Shown piece by piece: positions 24,755-32,270 of a stretch of 34,690 nt of DNA. The number at the start of each line of letters is the position of its first letter. Position 1 is the first letter of the stretch. This stretch comes from Actinomycetes bacterium (GTDB taxonomy: Bacteria; Actinomycetota; Acidimicrobiia; Acidimicrobiales; Bog-793). Below the pieces are notes generated by a model, which was not told where the DNA came from, ran no database searches, and was given only the letters and a program-made list of their open reading frames with translations. A program made the translations under genes and the position numbers. The stretch covers positions 1-34,690 of the forward strand of contig JAKATT010000217.1 in assembly GCA_021818615.1 (NCBI GenBank). Reading direction: 5' to 3'.

Positions 24755-26188
24755 TCAACGCTCCCGGGGGCTGGTGCCACCTGGCTGTCCTCCCGTGCCC
24801 CGGGTGCGCTCTGCCCGGCGCATGTCCGCGGCTTTCTCTCCATGCCCAGCTGGCGGCGCGGTCCCAGCTGGCGGCGCGGTCCCACCCTCTGCCGTCTGAC
24901 GGCGCGGCCGGCGCCGCTGTCCGCCGGGTCGGGGGCCCGGCTCACGGCGCGGCTGACCCTGCCGTCTGGTTGAGCGCGGAGCGGGCGGCTCTTCGACCTC
25001 CTCGTCGCCCCAGATCCTCGCCCCCATCGCCAGCAGGCCGGCGAGGTCGGTGATGTTGCCCGCTCGATAGCCGACCGTCGCGCTCACCTCGTGGGCGGCC
25101 GAGAGCTCCCCGAGCAGCTCGGCCTCTCTCGTCGCGACCAGCCTGAAGTTGGCGAAGCTCGACGCCACCTCCCCGAGCACCGTGGCGACCACGTCAGCCG
25201 AGGCGTTCGGCACGCCGTCGCCGAGCATCTCCGCGATCTGCCCTGCCAGCTGCGGCGCCTTCTCGGCCAGCTGCTCGGCCGCCCTGGAAACCGCCGGATC
25301 CGAGAGCAAGGAGGGCAGCACCTTGTTGCAGACGAGCAGGCCGAGATGGAGGCGACGCTTCTGCAGCGCCTCGAGCATCTCCTCGGCCTCCCGGGCGGGC
25401 ACCGCTTCGAGCGTGGTCACGAGCAGGAAGGTCGTTCGCACATCCCGTAGCAGCCGGTTCACGGCCTCCGCCCTGGCGACAAAGCCATCGCGCATCGTTT
25501 GGAAGAGGATGAAGAAGTCGGCCAGGTCCTGCAGGAACTGGCTGCCGAGCACACGGTCGGCGACCTGGTAAAAGGGTCTCGACGCCACGTTGACCAGCCG
25601 CGACCTGTAAGGGACCGTGAGCCAGCGAAGGAGCCGAGAGGAGAAGAACTCGGACATGCGCTCCGGCGCGTCGAGCAGGTCGAGGGCGTTACGCGAGGGA
25701 GGGGTGTCGACGACGAGCAGGTCGTACTCGCCGCCCTCGTGAAGCTCGTACAGCCGCTCCATCGCTATGTAGTCATGGCCCTGTGCGAAGCGCCTGGTGA
25801 TGTTCTGGTACAAGGGGTTGCCAAGGATTTGATCAGCTGTGCGACTGTCCGGTGCGTGACGTCTCACGAGAGCGTCCCAGGATTCCGACATGTCGAGCAT
25901 CGCCGCCCAGAGCTCGCCGCGTGGCCGCACGCCGGCGGCCGAGAACGCCTCGTCCGGCACCTTGATGGCGGCGTTGCCGAGGCCACCGATGCCGAGCGCA
26001 TCGGCCAAACGCCGAGCGGGGTCGACCGTGAGGACCAGGACCCTGCCTCCGACCCGGGCCACGGTCGTTGCGGCGAGCGCGGCAGCAGTCGTCGTCTTCC
26101 CGACGCCACCGGGCCCGCACGCGACCACCACCTCCCGCGCCGCCAGCAGCTGCTCGACCTGCCGCTGGCGGGCGGTCCCCGGCGCCAT
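24755..26188 (-). CDS. ArsA/Get3-like ATPase, second subunit (basic tail)
   Basis: A ~477-residue P-loop ATPase: Walker A GPGGVGKTTTAAALA, VLVLTVDPARRLADALG, YDLLVVDTPPSRNALDLLDAP. The signature lysine of the deviant Walker A (KGG) is replaced by Pro (CGPGGVGKT), while its partner keeps it. The last ~75 residues are disordered and rich in Arg, Pro and Gly, with a TAPPAG repeat. Paired ArsA-like proteins of actinobacteria (Rv3679-Rv3680 in M. tuberculosis) form an ATPase complex related to Get3; their physiological cargo is debated. The ATG shares one base with the partner's stop (TGATG). No arsB or arsR is nearby, so arsenite export is unlikely. Confidence 0.88.
   Translation of the reverse strand: MAPGTARQRQVEQLLAAREVVVACGPGGVGKTTTAAALAATTVARVGGRVLVLTVDPARRLADALGIGGLGNAAIKVPDEAFSAAGVRPRGELWAAMLDMSESWDALVRRHAPDSRTADQILGNPLYQNITRRFAQGHDYIAMERLYELHEGGEYDLLVVDTPPSRNALDLLDAPERMSEFFSSRLLRWLTVPYRSRLVNVASRPFYQVADRVLGSQFLQDLADFFILFQTMRDGFVARAEAVNRLLRDVRTTFLLVTTLEAVPAREAEEMLEALQKRRLHLGLLVCNKVLPSLLSDPAVSRAAEQLAEKAPQLAGQIAEMLGDGVPNASADVVATVLGEVASSFANFRLVATREAELLGELSAAHEVSATVGYRAGNITDLAGLLAMGARIWGDEEVEEPPAPRSTRRQGQPRREPGPRPGGQRRRPRRQTAEGGTAPPAGTAPPAGHGEKAADMRRAERTRGTGGQPGGTSPRER
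24845..24880. repeat. Perfect 18-bp tandem duplication in the ATPase tail
   Basis: CCCAGCTGGCGGCGCGGT is repeated once, back to back, and encodes two TAPPAG units in the disordered C-terminus. It is in frame and likely tolerated. Confidence 0.85.
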
Positions 26189-27138
26189 CACAGCTCTTCC
26201 CCCAAGCTCTGTGCCACCCGCCGGATCGCCCGCAAGCCATGCGCCCTCCCGAAAAGGTACGGGAGGTACATGAGGGGAACTTCGTCGGCGAGCTCCCGGC
26301 GAAGGTGCTCGAGGTGTGCCGCCCCGTCCCGCCGGATCGTCACCGCCAGGCTGGCAGCGGCGAACACCGCCGCGATCTCGGCATCGCCGGCGCCGACGCT
26401 TCTTGCAAGCTCGGCGCGTCGACCCGGGAGGGCGATCTCGTCGAAGACGTGCTCCTCCCCGCGCCCGAAGAGCTCGGGGAGCACCCTGTTGGCGATGACA
26501 CAAGCGAGGTGTACAGGAGTCTCCTGCTGGAGACGTCCGGCAAGGTCGACTGCCTCGCTCACCGGCATCTCCTCCGGCGTCGTCACGATGACTGCTCCGG
26601 TGCGAGCGGGATCGCGCAGGATGTCGAGCATCCACCTCGTCTGCGACTGGACGACACCGACTTTCACGAGCTCGTTGATCCCCGTCGGCGCCGCAAGCTG
26701 CCCGACGATGTGACCGGTCGCCGAGGCGTCGACGACCACCAGGTCATAGTGCTGGGCCCTCACCTCGTAACAGAGCTTTCCGATGGTGAGGATCTCCCGT
26801 ATCCCGGGCGCAGCCGTGGCGACGAAGTCGAAGGCACGGGCGACGGGACCTATGCGACCGACGACGGGCACCCTCAGGATCATGCGCAGGTACTCCCGCA
26901 GGGACGCCTCGGTGTCCATCGACATGGCCGTCAGCAAAGCCACCACCTTGCGGCCCTCGAAAGGAGTCGGCCCGCACTCGTAGGCAGCCGACAGGTCGCC
27001 TTTCGGCTCCACCTCGCAGACGAGCGTGCGCCGCCCGGTCCCCGCCGCCAAGAGACCGAGAGCCGCCGCGACCGTGGTCTTCCCTGTCCCGCCCTTGCCG
27101 GTGACGAACAGCAGCTGGCGCTCGAGCAGGTCGATCAC
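26188..27138 (-). CDS. ArsA/Get3-like ATPase, first subunit
   Basis: A 316-residue P-loop ATPase starting QLLFVTGKGGTGKTTVAAALGLL, with the deviant Walker A (KGGTGKT) intact. Also seen are LVCEVEPKGDLSAAYECG, YDLVVVDASATGHIVGQL (switch region) and VIANRVLPELF. It is the counterpart of Rv3679 in the mycobacterial pair and is tightly coupled to the second subunit, which suggests a fixed 1:1 complex. The start is GTG 27138, 26 nt after the DUF3107 gene; a GC-rich inverted repeat (CCGGCAG...CCGGCC) lies in the gap and the ribosome site is weak. Confidence 0.9.
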   Translation of the reverse strand: MIDLLERQLLFVTGKGGTGKTTVAAALGLLAAGTGRRTLVCEVEPKGDLSAAYECGPTPFEGRKVVALLTAMSMDTEASLREYLRMILRVPVVGRIGPVARAFDFVATAAPGIREILTIGKLCYEVRAQHYDLVVVDASATGHIVGQLAAPTGINELVKVGVVQSQTRWMLDILRDPARTGAVIVTTPEEMPVSEAVDLAGRLQQETPVHLACVIANRVLPELFGRGEEHVFDEIALPGRRAELARSVGAGDAEIAAVFAAASLAVTIRRDGAAHLEHLRRELADEVPLMYLPYLFGRAHGLRAIRRVAQSLGEEL

Positions 27139-27164
27139 TGAACAGATGGCCGGAGGCTGCCGGC

Positions 27165-27401
27165 CTACGGCGCGCCGAAACCGACGCGGCGCTCGTCCAC
27201 CGCCGCGCCCACCTCGACATAGGCGATCCGCGCTGTGGGCACCGCTACCCGTCGACCCCGCTTGTCAGTCAACCAGAGCACGCCGTCGGGGTTGCCGAGG
27301 GCCTCTTCGACGTCCTGCAGGACCTTTTCCCTATCGGTGCCGTCGGCGAGCTCGACGTCGAGCTCCTTAGGCGTCTGGATGATCCCGATGCGAACGTCCA
27401 C
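27165..27401 (-). CDS. DUF3107 family small protein
   Basis: A 78-residue protein (VRIGIIQTPKELDVELADGTDREKVLQDVEEAL...WLTDKRGRRVAVPTARIAYVEVG). It matches the actinobacterial DUF3107 family, to which I believe mycobacterial TB9.4 belongs. The family consists of short ATP-/protein-binding-like beta-rich proteins with no known function. The start is GTG 27401, with AAGGAG 5 nt upstream. It is the first gene of the ArsA-like operon here. It is last in line before the mobile region, so the operon promoter should lie at or beyond 27402. Confidence 0.85.
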   Translation of the reverse strand: MDVRIGIIQTPKELDVELADGTDREKVLQDVEEALGNPDGVLWLTDKRGRRVAVPTARIAYVEVGAAVDERRVGFGAP

Positions 27402-27787
27402 TCTCGCTCCTTCTCGTCGGGTACCGGTTATGTGCACGTCGGGGCTACCGGCCCCTCGGACATGGACGCGCCGGCTCGCCGCGCCCGAACGCCGTGCCGG
27501 CGGCGGTGACCACCTGCGAGACCTCACGTGCCGGAGCGGCATGGCCGGCCCGGCACCGGTCGATCCGAGCCCTTCGGCCCGACCGGGACGCCAGTCCTGA
27601 CAGGGCCATCGTAGGGGTTGACGAGGCGGATGGCGCCAACAGGGCAGACCGTGGCTCCTCCGTGCCCCGCCTGGAACCGCCATGGGTCTGGTGGAGGCTG
27701 GTTGCCAACAAGGTCCCTCGGTCTGGGAGCTTGTTGGCGAGCGCAGCTTGCGCTGGCATCGACATCAGCCGCGGTTGAGGGCGGCGA
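27402..27787. other. Intergenic stretch without a recognised gene
   Basis: This 386-bp stretch separates the DUF3107 operon from the ISL3 remnant. Open frames here on both strands look like noise and none resembles a known protein. The promoter of the DUF3107-ArsA operon should be here, but I could not pick a convincing one. The right part may be residual ISL3 sequence. Confidence 0.5.
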
Positions 27788-28150
27788 TCATTCAGCATAG
27801 GTTGACCCGTCGTGGAGCAGAGCCACATGGCCTTGACTCTGCTGAAGAAGGCCTTCGATCGCTTGGCCGTCGTCGAGGTCGAGCCCGCTGCGGTGGGTGT
27901 CGGTCAACTCGAGGGCCACCACCTTCACCGCCTCTCGCCAGCGCCCGGAGCGCTCAGAGAGCCATCGTCGCAGCGTGGCGGTACTTTTTCCCTTGAACAG
28001 GTGGATCACCTTGCGGCGATCGAGATCGACCAGGATGGTGGCGTAGATGGTCGGGTGCTCGGGGGTGGCACTCAGGAACCCGTGCTCGTCGACCCCGAGC
28101 GCACGTACCCGAACCACCCGTCTGGGGTCGTCCACGAGGGGGGCAGCCAT
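27788..28150 (-). pseudogene. ISL3-type transposase remnant
   Basis: About 120 residues on the minus strand. VRVRALGVDEHGFLSATPEHPTIYATILVDLDRRKVIHLFKGKS and VVALELTDTHRSGL match the start of the DDE domain of ISL3-family transposases (first catalytic Asp in GVDE). The normal protein is over 400 residues. Here the N-terminal zinc-finger/HTH part is missing, and the sequence after RSGLD no longer resembles the family. The fragment abuts the istB remnant at about 28150, which marks where two ISs were joined by insertion or deletion. Confidence 0.75.
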
Positions 28151-28155
28151 GGAAG

Positions 28156-28826
28156 GTGACGACCGCCCAGGTCGTCTCCCAGCCGACCCCCTATTCGCGT
28201 GACACCGAGGCGACCGAGCGGCGCTGCTCCCCGACGACCTCGAGGCCCTGCTGCGCCGTCTCCGCCTGCCTCACATCCGAAGGAGCGCACCCGCGGCGCT
28301 GGCGACCGCCAAGTCCCAGCGCCGGAAGCCGGCCGAAGTGCTCCGCAGCCTGCTCGGAGAGGAGCTCGCCAGGCGGGAGCGGTCGGCGTTCGCCACCCGA
28401 CGCAAGGCAGCCAGCTTTCCGACCGGCAAGACCTTCGAGGCCTGGGATCAAAAGGCGTCCTCCATCCCGGCACCGACCCAGTCCGCCCTGCGCACCCTGG
28501 AGTGGGTACGGCGCCGCGAGAACGTCGTGGTATGCAGACCGTCGGGCACGGGGAAGACGTTCTTCCTCGAAGCCATTGGCCAGGCCGCCGTCGAGGTCGG
28601 CATCAAGGTCGCCTGGTTCGTCCTCGAGGATCTCGGCGTTCTCGTGCGGCGCCACCGGGCCGACGACACCGTAACGAGGGCCGTCGGGCGGATCCTGCGA
28701 TCGGAGCTGATCGTCTTCGATGACATTGGCCTGTTGCCGGTGAGCCTCGATGCGGCCGAGGGTCTCTACCGACTCGTCGACGCCGCCTACGAGCGGCGCA
28801 GCGTCGCCGTCAGCTCGAACCTGCAC
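28156..28826 (+). pseudogene. istB: IS21-type istB, 5' fragment
   Basis: This is the N-terminal three-quarters of an IstB helper ATPase. From about 28228 it reads DLEALLRRLRLPHIRR, then TRRKAASFPTGKTFEAWD, Walker A CRPSGTGKT, EDLGVLVRRHRADDTV, Walker B ELIVFDDIGLLPVS and AVSSNLH, where it stops at the border of the inserted element. The likely start GTG 28156 (TTAQVVSQPTP) is in a different frame from the rest, and a stop (TGA 28201) lies in the main frame upstream, so there is also a frameshift near the start. The istA gene is missing. The rest of istB resumes at 31992 in the same frame. It is doubly broken and cannot serve in transposition. Confidence 0.85.
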
Positions 28827-28889
28827 CAGGTGAAAGCGCACACGTTCGGGCGAACCTGTGCAAGGCGGCACCTGAAGCTCACACGTTCG
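28827..28889. repeat. Left end of the element: direct repeats
   Basis: Two ~21-bp imperfect direct copies lie at 28827-28848 (CAGGTGAAAGCGCACACG...) and 28869-28889 (CACCTGAAGCTCACACG...). Between them, GAACCTGTGC at 28852-28861 is found again at the right end (31977-31986). They are probably binding sites for the recombinases. The inner copy overlaps the last codons of the zinc-ribbon protein gene. Confidence 0.65.
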
Positions 28890-30498
28890 AGCTGGCGAGC
28901 CGGTCAGGATCGACAGTGTCGGCAACGTAGGCAAGGAGACCGCCGGCATTCATGCCGAGCGCCTCGCTGACGAGCTTGGGGTTCAGACTGATGAGGAGGT
29001 CGACGATGCGCGTCGAGCGCAACGTCTTCGTCGTGACGCCTGCTGGGTCGAGGACGTGGGTGAGATAGGCCGGTGACGCCGGAGTCATGCGTGGCTTGGT
29101 GACCTTGGTGACGATCAAGTGAGGGTTACGCGTTCCGAGCGCCTTTCGGTGCACCAGGCAGGCCTCCACTGCTGCCATCGATGCGGGGTCGAGGGGAACT
29201 GGGTGGGGACGACCCGCGACGCGGATGGTTCGACCGACCAGGTCGACATCGTCGACCCACAGCGAAGCGAGCTCGGAGACGTTGAGTGCGTGAAGCATCG
29301 CGAGCATGCCGACCACGGCTTCGTGGGGATGAACGTTGTCGCCGGTCCAACGCCTGAACAAGCGACGCTGCTCGGCGATCGTCAGGGTGGCCCCGGCGAA
29401 CCCCGCCCTGGGGGCGGAGGTGATCGCCACCGTGGGGTCGACGAGCACCAGCTTGTCGTGACGGGCCCACCGGAAGAACTGGCGAGCGGCGCTGAGACGC
29501 CGGCGCCGGTTCGCTGGCTGAGCGTTGAGGAACGCCTCGACATCGACCATCTGCACCAATGCCCAGTCGGTCTTGGCTCGTTCGCCGACGACGAAGACGG
29601 CGAGATCCCGGACATGGGCGAGCGCGCTTTCGATCGTCGAGTCCGATCGGACATGAGTGCCGGCACGCCTCGCGCGTTGTTGGGACCGGACAAGGTGTTC
29701 GCAGAACAAGGCCACCACCGGTCGCAGCAGCTCCGGGGTGCCGTCGACGCGCCGTTGTCTGCGGCCAGTGGCGAGCCGGGCTGCCTGGTCGAGCCCGAAG
29801 GCCAGCTTGTGGTGGACGAAGAAGTCTTCGAGCGTGCGGGCCAACGTGCCGGCCGATCGACCGGGCTGACGGGATCGCTCCAGAATGGCTTGCGGGTAAC
29901 GGGACTTGCCGTCACACAGCAACCGCCCGAGTGCGGTGATCATCACGCAGGCGCGACCCATGCAGTGGCGCTCGGCGGCGAACTCGGCGAAGTCGGCGAG
30001 CCACCACGGCGGGTTCTCGAGGCGGGCAGCGAGATTGTCGGCTTGGTTCCGGGCACGGTCAGGGTGTCGCTGCCAGCAGCGCCCGCACAGCAATCCTTCC
30101 CGTTTGGGGGCCAGTGCCCCGCACGCCGCGCACGGCTGGGCCGGCAGGGGCACCGGGCCGGGATTCGAGCAAGAGCCACACCAACCGGTCGTGGGCCGGA
30201 TGAACCCCGGACGCCCGCACCGAGGGCAAGGCCGCTTTGCCGTCTCTGCATCCCGCCGGCGCCGGCAGGCCCGGCAGCGCACACTGGACTTGAAGCGCAG
30301 CACGTGGCCGCAGTCGATACAGGTTCTCGAGCAGGTGACACAGCGACTCGTGTCCGGAGCCAACCGCCGGACACGCCCACACGTTGGGCAGCACGCCCGG
30401 CGGGCGGCCTCCGCGTCGGCGGCACGGCAGCGGTGGCACAGCTCGGTTCCCTTGCGGCCGATCCCGCTGCCACACCGGACGCAGTCGGCGATCCTCAT
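28879..30498 (-). CDS. Recombinase-like protein with ten CxxC motifs
   Basis: A 539-residue protein. Residues 1-145 hold ten CxxC pairs (CVRC, CHRC, CPTC, CVTC, CIDC, CRAC, CPRC, CGSC, CAAC, CGRC), enough for five zinc ribbons. A linker follows, then a tyrosine-recombinase-like core: a SAM-like N domain (TIESALAHVRDLAVFVVGERAKTDW...ARQFFRWARHDKLVLVDPT) and a catalytic-type domain. In that domain the first Arg position reads LNVSEL, the HxxR box reads KTLRSTR, and the LGH position reads LGM; a Tyr is kept in LLAYVAD. Catalysis by itself is therefore doubtful, and an architectural or partner role is more likely. The ATG overlaps the HTH gene stop (ATGA). Proteins of this kind are usually annotated only as site-specific integrase. 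Confidence 0.8.
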   Translation of the reverse strand: MRIADCVRCGSGIGRKGTELCHRCRAADAEAARRACCPTCGRVRRLAPDTSRCVTCSRTCIDCGHVLRFKSSVRCRACRRRRDAETAKRPCPRCGRPGFIRPTTGWCGSCSNPGPVPLPAQPCAACGALAPKREGLLCGRCWQRHPDRARNQADNLAARLENPPWWLADFAEFAAERHCMGRACVMITALGRLLCDGKSRYPQAILERSRQPGRSAGTLARTLEDFFVHHKLAFGLDQAARLATGRRQRRVDGTPELLRPVVALFCEHLVRSQQRARRAGTHVRSDSTIESALAHVRDLAVFVVGERAKTDWALVQMVDVEAFLNAQPANRRRRLSAARQFFRWARHDKLVLVDPTVAITSAPRAGFAGATLTIAEQRRLFRRWTGDNVHPHEAVVGMLAMLHALNVSELASLWVDDVDLVGRTIRVAGRPHPVPLDPASMAAVEACLVHRKALGTRNPHLIVTKVTKPRMTPASPAYLTHVLDPAGVTTKTLRSTRIVDLLISLNPKLVSEALGMNAGGLLAYVADTVDPDRLASSNV

Positions 30499-30800
30499 AC
30501 CGGCGGCATGGAGCGTCCTCGCGCCACCTTGGGTTGCTCGCGCTTCGGCTTCGCCGGTTTGGTGACGGCGATAGGGGTCGTGTCGACCTCGAACAGGTCG
30601 TTCGGGGTGCATTCCAATGCAGTGCACAACGCAGCCAGCGTCGACAGCTTCACCTGCGACGGTTCCTTGGTCATCAACGCCGACACCGACGCCGCTGAAA
30701 GTTGCGTCCCGGCCCGCTCCGACAGCAAACGCCGCAGCTCCGCACCCGTCCACACTTCTCGCTGCGCGGCGGCCATCCGCAGCTTCCAGCGCACGTTCAT
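30495..30800 (-). CDS. Small Xre-type HTH regulator
   Basis: A 101-residue protein with a Cro/C1-type helix-turn-helix: WTGAELRRLLSERAGTQLSAASVSALMTKEPSQVKLSTLAALCTALECTPNDLFEVD. This resembles the YozG-like Xre group. A basic Lys/Pro tail (KPAKPKREQPKVARGR) follows. The ATG overlaps the recombinase stop by 4 nt, with GGAGGA upstream, and the end overlaps the zinc-ribbon gene the same way. It could repress the operon through the AGGTGGCACCT palindrome upstream of the recombinase, or act as a directionality factor. Both roles are inferred. Confidence 0.85.
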   Translation of the reverse strand: MNVRWKLRMAAAQREVWTGAELRRLLSERAGTQLSAASVSALMTKEPSQVKLSTLAALCTALECTPNDLFEVDTTPIAVTKPAKPKREQPKVARGRSMPPV

Positions 30801-31857
30801 TCCTCCACCTCCAGCTCCGCGAGCGTGGTCGACACCGCCCGCCGATACGCGTCCTCGATGAACGTTGACGATGGCGTGACGTAACGCATAGTCGTTCCCA
30901 CATGCCAATGACCGAGCATCTGCTGAATCGCAACAAGATCGACTTCGCGCTCGTAGTTGCGGGTCGCGCATGCATGACGCAATCCGTGGGGGGAGAACCG
31001 CTCGACGTCCGATCGGCCTTCCAACTCGAGCAGATGGTGAAGCCGATTGCGGATCGTTCCTCGATGCAGGACTCCACCACCCTCGTCGCAGAACAGCGCC
31101 GTCGACTCGGCAATCCGCGGTCGGACGTCATCGAGATACCAGCGCAGCACCAGGTCGAGCTGGTCGAGCATTGGCACCCAGCGGGGTCTGGGCCCCGATC
31201 CACGCGCTGCCTTGCCGAAGCGGACGTGGATCTTGCCGAACGGGCCGCGATCGAAATGGAGGTCCGACTGCTCGAGCGACGCAGCCTCATCTGCGCGCAG
31301 ACCACAGTGATAGAGGGTCCTGAACAACGCATAGTCGCGGCCGGCTGGGCCAAACTTGCGAGCCGTAGCCACCCGGTCGCGCAAGAACCCGAAGAACTCC
31401 TCCATTCGCTCTGGCGTCGGCGGGGGACGGGTCGACGGTGACCCATCGTTGCCGACATGGCGAGCGGCGTTGAACTCGTCCACCGGATCGTCGAGCACCA
31501 CCCCGAACGTCACCTCGATCTCAGCCGCCTTGCGCGCCACCAAGAATCGGTGAAAGTCCTTGAACGCCTGCACATAGCCGCGGCGGGTCGACGCCGCCAT
31601 CCGCCGCGCTACGAGCTCACCGACGACGCGGTCGACGTCGTCCACGCCCGCCTCCCACGCTGGAATGCGCAGCAGCTCCAAGAAGCCTCTAACACGCCAG
31701 TGTTGTTCGCGATCGTCACCGGGCTGAAGCCCCGAGCCGACCACGACGCAACGAATGCCTCCACGCACGCCGCCTGGAATGCATCGGCGTCGAGCGGGCT
31801 CGCCCCCGCTGCAGCGGAGCCGGCAATCAGCCGCAAGCCACGACCGTTCACCTGCAC
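30797..31857 (-). CDS. Tyrosine recombinase, apparent frameshift near the N-terminus
   Basis: A tyrosine-type site-specific recombinase of about 350 residues. The catalytic set is complete: Arg in YHCGLRADEAASL, Lys region VRFGKAARGSG, HGLRHACAT, and LGHWHVGTTMRYV with the nucleophilic Tyr. The natural N-terminus (VQVNGRGLRLIAG...FVASWSARGFSPVTIANNTGVLE, GTG 31857) is in another frame from the continuation (FLELLRIPAWEAGVDDVDRVV). The switch falls at about 31685-31690, where one base seems missing (GAGGC). The main frame is open upstream to GTG 31891 but gives implausible sequence. Sequencing error, real inactivation and restart downstream are all possible. It is the first gene of the element operon, read toward the element's left end. 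Confidence 0.78.
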
Positions 31858-31882
31858 ACCTTCTTCCCGCCACGGTTTCTAA

Positions 31883-31893
31883 AGGTGGCACCT
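31883..31893. promoter_or_regulatory. AGGTGGCACCT palindrome upstream of the recombinase
   Basis: A perfect 5+1+5 palindrome 26 bp upstream of the recombinase start. Its half-sites resemble the ACCTG/CAGGT arms at the element ends. It may be an operator for the HTH protein or a recombinase-binding site. Confidence 0.4.
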
Positions 31894-31976
31894 AACTATT
31901 GCGCATGTTGCCTTGAGAAGCGCGGACCCTCGGTCAGCCCCTCTTTCCCCAGCCAGCAGCACGAATACCCGCGAGT

Positions 31977-31999
31977 GAACCTGTGCCACTTCCAGGTGG
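31977..31999. other. Right attachment junction of the element
   Basis: GAACCTG (31977-31983), TGCCACTT (31984-31991), then CCAGGTGG (31992-31999), which is istB sequence. The left junction at 28817-28832 reads GAACCTG, CAC, CAGGTG. The unoccupied site is deduced as GAACCTGCACCCAGGTGG. ACCTG and CAGGT flank every version at spacings of 3, 4 or 9 nt. Confidence 0.65.
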
Positions 32000-32154
32000 C
32001 TTCGACGAGCTCATGGCGAAGACACTGGCGAGCGCGACAGTCGGCCGGCTCATACACCACGCCCACGTCCGCGTCACGACCGGCGACAGCGTGCGGTTGC
32101 AGCAGGCGACGACCGGCACCGGTGAAGCCACTCACCTGAGGCTGAGCGGCAGAA

Positions 32155-32207
32155 CTGGCCGCCAGCGCGCGGCTCACCTGGCCGCCAGCGCGCGGAGCTC
32201 AATGGCC
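32155..32207. repeat. Terminal repeats of the IS21-type element
   Basis: CTGGCCGCCAGCGCGCGG occurs exactly at 32155-32172 and 32178-32195, with a partial third copy (TGGCC) at 32203-32207. IS21-family elements carry multiple short repeats at their ends that bind the transposase. This marks the right end of the IS at about 32200-32220. Confidence 0.7.
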
Positions 32208-32208
32208 A

Positions 32209-32236
32209 TTGACAACATCTCCCGGGGGCGTATGGT
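32209..32236 (+). promoter_or_regulatory. Outward promoter starting inside the IS end
   Basis: A perfect TTGACA -35 (32209-32214), a 16-nt spacer and TATGGT -10 (32231-32236). The -35 box lies in or next to the IS21 terminal repeat and the -10 in the flank, the classic layout of an IS-derived hybrid promoter. It would transcribe the secreted protein gene with a leader of about 28 nt. Confidence 0.6.
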
Positions 32237-32270
32237 GATGGCACCGTGACATAGTCTGTGAGGTCCAGGG

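Larger units (their letters stand above)
28827..31991 (-). mobile_element. Recombinase-HTH-zinc-ribbon recombinase element inserted in istB
   Basis: A 3165-bp segment interrupts istB. Removing it joins CAC (28824-28826) to CCA (31992-31994), restores one open frame and gives SSNLH-PGGFDELM, the conserved IstB sequence. The border can slide by only one base. No target duplication is needed, as expected for tyrosine recombinases. The target reads ACCTG-CACC-CAGGT, a core-type inverted repeat, and both junctions keep ACCTG and CAGGT arms. All three genes are on the minus strand with 4-nt overlaps and appear to carry no cargo. The layout recalls Tn554-type elements (two recombinases plus a small accessory protein), but the middle protein here is an HTH regulator and the last one has zinc ribbons. 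Confidence 0.85.
31992..32249 (+). pseudogene. istB: IS21-type istB, 3' fragment
   Basis: This is the C-terminal part of the interrupted IstB: PGGFDELMAKTLASATVGRLIHHAHVRVTTGDSVRLQQATTGTGEATHL, matching the usual IstB ending. It continues the frame of the 5' fragment exactly. After GEATHL the frame runs on to a stop at 32247-32249, through the terminal repeats of the IS, so the normal stop has been lost or the family end differs. There is no start of its own. Confidence 0.85.

Noticed and set aside
23236-25053. 605-residue plus-strand open frame
   Set aside because: Antisense to the PHP, methyltransferase and ATPase genes; no recognisable motif.
27788-28970. A single intact IS spanning the ISL3 and istB fragments
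   Set aside because: They belong to different families, lie on opposite strands and are both truncated.
29119-30861. 580-residue plus-strand open frame inside the mobile element
   Set aside because: Antisense to the zinc-ribbon recombinase, which shows ordered CxxC motifs and coupled gene overlaps.
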